Assembly: GCA_033722295.1 (NCBI GenBank)
Contig: JAWVZH010000160.1
Location: 1-6,313 of the forward strand
Reading direction: 5' to 3'
Origin: JAWVZH01 sp033722295
GTDB taxonomy: Bacteria > Bacteroidota > Bacteroidia > Chitinophagales > Saprospiraceae
DNA: 6,313 nt
Position numbers and translations under genes: made by a program. A model generated the notes under the pieces. It made no database searches and was not told where the DNA came from. It saw nothing but the letters and a program-made list of their open reading frames with translations. Every line of letters begins with the position of its first letter. Position 1 is the first letter of the stretch. Positions 1 through 5,018 of this stretch are shown here, piece by piece.

Positions 1-743
1 AACTTGTTGTTCACACTCCAGAGCAGGTATGCCGAACTTATGGCGATGCCTGCCCAGTTCATGGACTTGCGCCATATGTTTCCCCTTGGTATCAGGGAAG
101 CAACGATAAGAAAGGTCAGGAAGGGAACTGTATAAGCCGGATCGACTACTGAAACGTTATTGAAAGCCACCCGGTAATCCCAGAAAGGTTGGAAAAGCTG
201 AGTGCCATAAGTAGTGCATGAATCCAGCAGGGGATGTGTGAAAACCGCCCAGAAGTGAAGCTTGACCCAGTCCATATAACTCACTCCGGAACCATTGATC
301 ACTCCCTTTTTCTGCCTTTGATAGACTCGGTAGAAAAACAAAGTGCCCAGGATAACCGTCATGGCAATGACGTAGTAGTTGATCTCCCCCTGAATGGTAC
401 TGACAATAAAATTGAAAACAAGCCCGATGATTCCGAATATCAGTATGCCAATAGAAAGCCCAAGCCATCGAAACCAGGGTTTTCTATAAATGTCTGATCT
501 ATAGACATTGTGAGTGAACCAACCGATGATCCACGGGTATAATGCTGCAAAAAAGAAGGAATGTGACAATCCGCGATGAACAGCTAAAGCTTCGATCTCT
601 TCCATGAACGCGTAGGCCACGATATCCAGGTCGGGAATCGTACCGGAAACTGCACCCCAGACCATTGCCCGATTGCCGAGTTTGCGTCCCATGACGACCT
701 CTCCAACTGCCGCACCAAGAACGATCTGAGTGAGTGAATCCAT
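1..743 (-). CDS. YdjM/DUF457-family membrane 'metal-dependent hydrolase', 3' end cut by window edge
   Basis: 247 codons are visible from the ATG at 743; the frame is still open at base 1, so the C-terminus is missing. The protein begins MDSLTQIVLGAAVGE, the typical opening of the YdjM/DUF457 (PF04307) family of inner-membrane proteins. Family landmarks in order are an IPDLD motif with D38 and D40, HRGLSHS with H57 and H62, and THPLLD with H170 and D174. These His and Asp residues are the presumed metal ligands. Hydrophobic segments lie near residues 93-115, 122-140, 204-219 and 228-245, so it is a multi-pass membrane protein. Family members are called metal-dependent hydrolases by homology, and I know of no settled substrate. 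The start is preceded by an A-rich leader without a clear Shine-Dalgarno sequence. It is on the same strand as rnc but 240 bases downstream, so it probably has its own promoter. The family call is firm; the biochemical role is unknown. Confidence 0.88.
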   Translation of the reverse strand, partial: MDSLTQIVLGAAVGEVVMGRKLGNRAMVWGAVSGTIPDLDIVAYAFMEEIEALAVHRGLSHSFFFAALYPWIIGWFTHNVYRSDIYRKPWFRWLGLSIGILIFGIIGLVFNFIVSTIQGEINYYVIAMTVILGTLFFYRVYQRQKKGVINGSGVSYMDWVKLHFWAVFTHPLLDSCTTYGTQLFQPFWDYRVAFNNVSVVDPAYTVPFLTFLIVASLIPRGNIWRKSMNWAGIAISSAYLLWSVNNK

Positions 744-983
744 TTTCTACTACGCGTTATGATATTTTATGTAAACAGTTGGTGAAAATATTATTTTGAT
801 TCCCTCCAGCCTGTTCGATAAAAGCCAATTCCTGGTTTGCTTTGAAGGCCGATCCTGCGCGGTGTGTCCAAAGTTCCGAATCTTCAACGCATCGTTCAGG
901 ATCATGTTTACCGATCATTATTATTTTATTCTTGTGGTCAGTAATGTAGAGAGACTGGCGATATTACGTACAACACCAAAGTA
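744..983. other. 240-base gap between rnc and the hydrolase gene, no convincing gene
   Basis: This stretch should hold the 3' untranslated end of rnc and the promoter of the hydrolase gene. On the minus strand two overlapping short frames are open: 757-918 (ATG, 53 codons, starting MIGKHDPERC) and 750-905 (ATG, 51 codons, starting MILNDALKIR). The first has a fairly protein-like composition. Neither has a recognisable motif or a ribosome binding site, and two frames open at once fits chance. I see no strong terminator hairpin and no clear TAnnTTTG promoter element. It could also be a decayed gene remnant; that cannot be decided here. Confidence 0.4.
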
Positions 984-1709
984 TCACTTTACCTTGATCT
1001 GGAGTCGGTTGATGGCGGCCTTGGAGGCTGCCTGTTCAGCACTTTTCTTATTGAAATCCTCAGCAGTTGAAAGTTCTTTACCTTCGATGTATACGCCGAC
1101 CTTGAATCTGTCGCGCTTATCGAAACGGTACTTATCCAGCAACTTGAAATCCACTTCTTTACCCTGTTTTTGTCCCCATTCCAGGAGTCGGCTTTTGTAG
1201 TTGTCGTCCTTTTTTTCAAGGTTCCTGAAATCCAGATATTCCCTTAGCATCTTGTTGACCACAAAATTACGTGTCTCCTCATAACCCCGTTCAAGATAAA
1301 GCGCTCCGATTAGGGCTTCAAGGGCATTACCCAGCATGGACTGGCTGATCTTCGTGCTATTGAATTCTGACATGATCATATCAATGCCCATCCTGTCGGC
1401 CAGCTCATTAAGACTTTTACGCTTGACGATCTTGGACCTCATCTTTGTCAGGAACCCTTCATTGCTGTTGGGATACTTTTTAAACAGATATTCTGCGACG
1501 ATCGTACTCAGTATGGCATCCCCCAGGTATTCCAGGCGCTCGTTGTTTTGCTTAAATCCAGAAGGATTCTCTATCGCCGATTTATGATAAAAAGCGATCT
1601 TGAAGATATTGACCTGAGATGGTGTGAAACCCAGAATTCCTTTCAATCGGCGGACGAACAATTTATCTTTTGAAAAATAGAGATAATATTGCCGTCGTAT
1701 AATGCCCAC
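984..1709 (-). CDS. rnc: Ribonuclease III
   Basis: 241 residues, the usual length for bacterial RNase III, the double-strand-specific endoribonuclease that processes rRNA precursors and some mRNAs. The catalytic domain spans about residues 15-160. It carries the signature NNERLEYLGDA (E57, E60, D64) and a second motif GNALEALIGALYLE (N128, E131). A double-stranded-RNA-binding domain follows at about 168-239, ending in the typical KKSAEQAASKAAINRL. Three of the acidic catalytic and metal-site positions plus E131 are present. The position usually held by Asp in GDxxEA is Asn here, which I recall as common in Bacteroidota but could not check. The start is GTG: it lies 3 bases after the fabF stop, the next in-frame ATG is residue 90, and this start gives the expected N-terminal length. 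The near-abutment implies translation coupled to fabF in an acpP-fabF-rnc transcript. Confidence 0.95.
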   Translation of the reverse strand: MGIIRRQYYLYFSKDKLFVRRLKGILGFTPSQVNIFKIAFYHKSAIENPSGFKQNNERLEYLGDAILSTIVAEYLFKKYPNSNEGFLTKMRSKIVKRKSLNELADRMGIDMIMSEFNSTKISQSMLGNALEALIGALYLERGYEETRNFVVNKMLREYLDFRNLEKKDDNYKSRLLEWGQKQGKEVDFKLLDKYRFDKRDRFKVGVYIEGKELSTAEDFNKKSAEQAASKAAINRLQIKVK

Positions 1710-1712
1710 CGT

Positions 1713-2954
1713 CTAAAATTTTCTGAATATGATGGACGTGTTATGTCCGCCAAAACCAAACGTATTGCTCATGGCGACCTGCACGTCCTTGTCCTGAGCT
1801 TTATTGAGGGTTAGATTGAGTTTGGGGTCGATCTGCGGATCTGCTGTTTCGTGATTAATGGTCGGAGGCACCTTGTTATTTACAATAGCAGCTATGCAGG
1901 CAATACCTTCGATCGCACCCGCCGCTCCCAGCAAGTGACCCGTCATGGATTTCGTGCTGCTGATATTGAGATCATAGGCGGCATCTCCAAAAACAGATTG
2001 AATAGCTTTTATCTCAGCGACATCGCCCAGAGGCGTTGAAGTACCGTGCACATTGATATAGTCAAGATCGGAGGCGTCGATACCGGAATCCTTCAATGCC
2101 AGCTTCATCACATTGGCAGCTCCCAGCCCTTCAGGATGAGGTGCCGTAATATGGTAAGCGTCAGCCGTCATACCTCCGCCCAGCACTTCTGCGTATATAT
2201 TGGCGCCCCTGGCTTTGGCATGTTCGAGTTCCTCGAAGATCAGAGCACCTGCCCCTTCTCCGAGCACAAAACCGTCCCTGTCCTTATCGAACGGCCTGGA
2301 AGCGCTTTTTGGATCGTCGTTTCTCTGTGATAAGGCCTTCATAGAACTGAATCCTCCTATTCCGGCACCAACTACAGCAGCCTCTGAACCACCAGTGATG
2401 AACATATCAGCTTTATTCAGGCGGATATAGTCCACAGCATTGATCATGGCATGAGAACTCGACGCACAGGCCGAAACTGTGGCATAATTGATCCCACGCA
2501 GGCCGTATTTTATGGAAATGTGGCCCGGAGCGATGTCTGCTATCAGTTTTGGAATGAGAAAAGGACTGTATCTGGGTGTGTCTCCGAATGAAGCGGCTTC
2601 CGTAATGTCATGCTCAATGGTATAAAAACCACCGATACCACTTCCCCAGATCACCCCTGATCTGTCAAGGTCAAGTTTGCTGAAGTCCAATTTGGCATCC
2701 TGCACCGCCTCTTCAGCCGCGACTAGCGCGTATTGTACAAACGGGTCCAGTCTTCTGACCTCCCTCCTGTCAAGGTGATCTTCCGGATTAAAGTCCTTCA
2801 CCTCACAGGCAAACTGTGTCTTGAAGTTGGAAGCGTCGAAGTGAGTGATCTTGTTGGCGCCGCTTTTGCCTTCAAAAAGGGCATTGATGTAGGCATCCCG
2901 ATCATTACCGATAGGTGTGATTGCTCCTATACCCGTAATAACTACCCTACGCAT
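1713..2954 (-). CDS. fabF: 3-oxoacyl-[acyl-carrier-protein] synthase II (KAS II)
   Basis: 413 residues, full length for FabF, the cytosolic condensing enzyme that adds malonyl-ACP to acyl-ACP in type II fatty acid elongation. The N-terminus MRRVVITGIGAITPIG is the standard thiolase-fold start. The Cys-His-His catalytic triad is visible at the same numbers as in E. coli FabF: C163 in SACASSS, H303 in VHGTSTP and H340 in SMTGHLLGAAG. The conserved Lys335 (TKSMTG) and the gatekeeper Phe400 in NTFGFGGHN are also present. The two His residues and the full length separate it from FabH (Cys-His-Asn). FabB also has two His residues, but the overall sequence style and the acpP neighbour favour FabF. 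It lies 99 bases downstream of acpP, with a hairpin between them, and 3 bases upstream of rnc. The ATG at 2954 is preceded by an A-rich leader. I see nothing abnormal in the protein. Confidence 0.97.
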   Translation of the reverse strand: MRRVVITGIGAITPIGNDRDAYINALFEGKSGANKITHFDASNFKTQFACEVKDFNPEDHLDRREVRRLDPFVQYALVAAEEAVQDAKLDFSKLDLDRSGVIWGSGIGGFYTIEHDITEAASFGDTPRYSPFLIPKLIADIAPGHISIKYGLRGINYATVSACASSSHAMINAVDYIRLNKADMFITGGSEAAVVGAGIGGFSSMKALSQRNDDPKSASRPFDKDRDGFVLGEGAGALIFEELEHAKARGANIYAEVLGGGMTADAYHITAPHPEGLGAANVMKLALKDSGIDASDLDYINVHGTSTPLGDVAEIKAIQSVFGDAAYDLNISSTKSMTGHLLGAAGAIEGIACIAAIVNNKVPPTINHETADPQIDPKLNLTLNKAQDKDVQVAMSNTFGFGGHNTSIIFRKF

Positions 2955-2986
2955 AACTCTTTTTGATTTGTACTAAGATCTGTTGT

Positions 2987-3034
2987 AAAAAAGATATCCA
3001 CAAATATCGGCAAGCAATATTCGTGGATATCTTT
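2987..3034 (-). terminator. Long hairpin with U-tract between acpP and fabF: attenuator, terminator or processing site
   Basis: Bases 2990-3007 and 3017-3034 form an 18-bp inverted repeat (arms AAAGATATCCACAAATAT and ATATTCGTGGATATCTTT on the plus strand). There is one imperfect position, 3002 against 3022. In minus-strand RNA that position is a G-U wobble, and two more pairs form inside (U-G, G-C), giving 20 unbroken pairs around a 5-base loop CUUGC. On the plus strand the same position is an A-C mismatch. The 3' arm runs directly into six U residues (2992-2987), three of them in the stem. It begins 19 bases after the acpP stop and ends about 33 bases before the fabF start. This fits an intrinsic terminator or attenuator that lowers fabF-rnc expression relative to acpP. 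The stem is mostly A-U, so strength is uncertain; cleavage by RNase III is an alternative role. Confidence 0.65.
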
Positions 3035-3053
3035 GTTATTGGAGATGATATGA

Positions 3054-3290
3054 CTATTTGGATTCCTTTTCCAGATACTCGACAGCTTGTCCCACTGTCT
3101 GAATATTCTCTGCTTGTTCATCAGGAATGGAAAGATCAAATTCCTTCTCGAATTCCATGATAAGCTCAACCGTATCTAGAGAATCAGCACCAAGGTCGTT
3201 AGTGAAACTTGCGTCGTTGGTAACTTCTGATTCATCAACTCCCAATTTGTCAATGATTATTTGTTTTACTCTAGTAGCAATGTCTGACAT
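3054..3290 (-). CDS. acpP: Acyl carrier protein
   Basis: 78 residues, acidic, starting MSDIATRVKQIIIDKLGVDE. This is the carrier that holds growing acyl chains as thioesters in type II fatty acid synthesis in the cytosol. The phosphopantetheine attachment site is Ser37 in the conserved DLGADSLDTVELIM; helix II follows and is the usual docking surface for FabF and other partners. The frame is open further upstream, to an ATG at 3380. The extra 30 residues are hydrophobic, Cys- and Phe-rich and unlike any ACP, and MSDIATRV at 3290 is the normal family start. The leader before it is A-rich without a Shine-Dalgarno sequence. It is the first gene of the acpP-fabF-rnc block. ACP is normally far more abundant than FabF, which fits the hairpin placed just after it. 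Confidence 0.97.
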   Translation of the reverse strand: MSDIATRVKQIIIDKLGVDESEVTNDASFTNDLGADSLDTVELIMEFEKEFDLSIPDEQAENIQTVGQAVEYLEKESK

Positions 3291-3315
3291 AAGACTGTTT
3301 TTTAAAAATGAAGTG

Positions 3316-3351
3316 CAAAATAAATGAATCGGACAGGGATTCACAAATTTA
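3316..3351 (-). promoter_or_regulatory. Candidate acpP promoter (Bacteroidota type)
   Basis: Minus-strand TAAATTTG (3351-3344) matches the Bacteroidota -7 consensus TAnnTTTG exactly, but no TTG lies at the usual distance upstream. Alternatively its TTTG (3347-3344) serves as the -33 box for TTATTTTG (3323-3316), 20 bases downstream, with one mismatch to the -7 consensus. The implied leaders are about 45 or 20 bases. The region is AT-rich, so chance matches are possible. Confidence 0.35.
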
Positions 3352-3470
3352 ATCACAAAATTGAAATACGCCGGAATCAACTGCTGTTGTGGTGTTCAGG
3401 TTCCGGAATTCCGTATTTTTTACGTATAAATAATGCAATCAACAGTGAGTTCTGCTGTATCTTTCAAAAT

Positions 3471-3503
3471 TTGCGTGAGATTTAGCAACTCATTGTAAAG
3501 TTG
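3471..3503 (+). promoter_or_regulatory. Candidate pyk promoter
   Basis: TTG at 3471-3473 is followed after 22 bases by TAAAGTTG at 3496-3503, which differs from the Bacteroidota -7 consensus TAnnTTTG by one base. The spacing is at the long end of what is reported for the phylum. Transcription would start near 3510, leaving a leader of about 20 bases before the pyk ATG, with no Shine-Dalgarno sequence. Confidence 0.35.
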
Positions 3504-3531
3504 TCATATACTATCCAAAGATAGACAGATC

Positions 3532-4965
3532 ATGAAATTCAATACAAACCAAAATACCAAGATTGTTGCAACTGTCGGGCCTGCATCAAGCAGCTACAGT
3601 CAATTGCTGGACCTCGTAAAGGCGGGAGTTGATGTGTTCAGGCTTAATTTGTCACACGGCTCTCACGATGAACACCAGGAGGTGATCAACCATGTCTTGT
3701 ACATCAACGAGACTTATAAACTCCATATAGGTCTGTTGGCCGACCTGCAGGGGCCAAAGCTCAGGATAGGAAAGGTGAAGGACGATGGTATAAACCTGAA
3801 ACCAGGCGATGAGATCGATTTCGTCAATGAAGATTGCCTGGGAGATGCCGATCGGGTGTTTATGAGTTATCAGGATTTTGCCAAGGACGTGGCCAAGGGC
3901 GAGAAGATCCTTGTGGATGATGGGAAAATAGTATTTAAGGTCGTCAAGACCAACGGAAAGGACAAGGTCAGACTTAAAACCCTCTATGGCGGAGTACTCA
4001 AGAGTAACAAGGGTGTCAACCTGCCAGACACTAGTATTTCACTGCCCTCGATGACGGAGAAGGATCACAGGGATCTGAAATTCCTACTTTCCACACCTGT
4101 CAACTGGATCGCTCTTTCTTTTGTGAGGAAAGCCGAAGACATAGAGGAGGTCAAAGACATCCTACTCCAGAATGACCATCCCGCTAAGGTGATCGCCAAG
4201 ATCGAAAAACCTGAAGCGGTAAAGAATATCAAGAAGATCATCAAGGCTTCCAACGGTATCATGATCGCCAGAGGGGATCTCGGAGTGGAAATGCCGGTGG
4301 AAAAGCTACCCGCCATACAAAAGGATATCATTCGCAGATGTATACAAAGGGCAAGGCCGGTCATAGTGGCCACTCAGATGATGGACAGTATGATCGAAAA
4401 CCCGAGTCCGACAAGGGCTGAGGTAACAGATGTGGCAAACGCTGTTCTCGATGGAACCGATGCTGTCATGTTGAGTGGTGAGACTAGCGTTGGTAGGCAC
4501 CCGGTCATCGTCGTTGAGGCTATGAACAAGATCATTACGGAAGCCGAACGTGAATACTCTATGACAGGTAAAAAGCCAAAACCCAGCCCCAAGTCCAGTA
4601 CTTTTTATTCTGACGTGGTCTGCCTCAATGCCGCCAAAGTGGCTAATGAGGTGAAAGCCAAGGCCATCGTGGGTATGACGATTTCTGGTTACACGGCCTT
4701 CAAGATTTCAAGTTATCGACCCAACTCCAAGATATTTATCTTCTCCGAACGGCAGTCCATTTTGGCGACGCTCAATCTGGTCTGGGGAGTCCGGTGTTAT
4801 TACTATGACAAGCTCACCACAACGGACGAAACAATTGACGATGTAGTCAGAATTCTCAAGGCCGAGAAAAAAGTCAGACCGGGCCAGATCATTATCAATA
4901 CCGGAACAATGCCGCTGAAAGACAAGGGACGGACCAATATGCTGAAGGTGACCAAAGTGGATTAG
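3532..4965 (+). CDS. pyk: Pyruvate kinase
   Basis: 477 residues, full length for bacterial pyruvate kinase, which converts phosphoenolpyruvate and ADP to pyruvate and ATP at the end of glycolysis. It starts MKFNTNQNTKIVATVGPASS. The substrate and nucleotide residues R37, N39 and S41 lie in VFRLNLSHGS. The B domain lies at about 71-169. The signature IAKIEKPEAV follows (K223 catalytic, E225 metal ligand), then IARGDLGVEMP (D249), then VATQMMDSM with T281 and the PTRAEVTDVANAVLDG stretch. The C-terminal domain at about 355-477 ends in the usual GRTNMLKVTKVD. LQGPKLRIG at 72-80 has Lys (K76) where potassium-dependent enzymes have Glu, which predicts potassium independence. The ATG at 3532 gives the standard N-terminus. 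It is transcribed divergently from acpP. The next gene starts 53 bases downstream with no evident terminator between, so read-through is plausible. Confidence 0.97.
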   Translation: MKFNTNQNTKIVATVGPASSSYSQLLDLVKAGVDVFRLNLSHGSHDEHQEVINHVLYINETYKLHIGLLADLQGPKLRIGKVKDDGINLKPGDEIDFVNEDCLGDADRVFMSYQDFAKDVAKGEKILVDDGKIVFKVVKTNGKDKVRLKTLYGGVLKSNKGVNLPDTSISLPSMTEKDHRDLKFLLSTPVNWIALSFVRKAEDIEEVKDILLQNDHPAKVIAKIEKPEAVKNIKKIIKASNGIMIARGDLGVEMPVEKLPAIQKDIIRRCIQRARPVIVATQMMDSMIENPSPTRAEVTDVANAVLDGTDAVMLSGETSVGRHPVIVVEAMNKIITEAEREYSMTGKKPKPSPKSSTFYSDVVCLNAAKVANEVKAKAIVGMTISGYTAFKISSYRPNSKIFIFSERQSILATLNLVWGVRCYYYDKLTTTDETIDDVVRILKAEKKVRPGQIIINTGTMPLKDKGRTNMLKVTKVD

Positions 4966-5018
4966 ACCATAAACCATCAGGGATATGAAACGTGATATAC
5001 TATTTTTACGTTCATAAC

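Larger units (their letters stand above)
3291..3531. promoter_or_regulatory. Divergent acpP/pyk intergenic region with a palindrome
   Basis: 241 bases without a credible gene, carrying the promoters of acpP (leftward) and pyk (rightward). Near its centre is a perfect 10-base palindrome, CGGAATTCCG (3404-3413). TTCCGG at 3401-3406 can also pair with CCGGAA at 3371-3376. AAATACG/CCGGAAT (3364-3377) and ATTCCG/TATTT (3408-3418) form a wider imperfect inverted repeat. Such symmetry between divergent promoters could be an operator, but no regulator can be named from the sequence. Confidence 0.45.

Noticed and set aside
157..468. Minus-strand frame of 103 codons
   Set aside because: It overlaps the membrane hydrolase in another frame of the same strand; the hydrolase frame carries the family motifs.
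932..970. Weak inverted repeats (GTAAT/ATTAC, CAGT/ACTG) downstream of rnc as a terminator
   Set aside because: Stems of only 4-5 bp that exclude each other, and no U-tract follows.
796..1200. Plus-strand frame of 134 codons
   Set aside because: More than half lies antisense to the conserved RNase III coding region; the translation is Ser/Leu-rich with no motif and no start signal.
2942..3169. Short frames on both strands across the acpP-fabF spacer
   Set aside because: They owe their length to the inverted repeat and to reverse readings of acpP; no family resemblance or start signal.
3054..3380. Longer reading frame for acyl carrier protein starting at the ATG at 3380 (108 residues)
   Set aside because: The extra 30 residues are hydrophobic and Cys/Phe-rich, overlap the likely promoter, and no ACP has such an extension; MSDIATRV at 3290 is the family start.
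4985..5017. Ten-codon frame MKRDILFLRS just before the TPR gene, as a leader peptide
   Set aside because: No repeated regulatory codon, no attenuator hairpin after it, and it is short enough to arise by chance.
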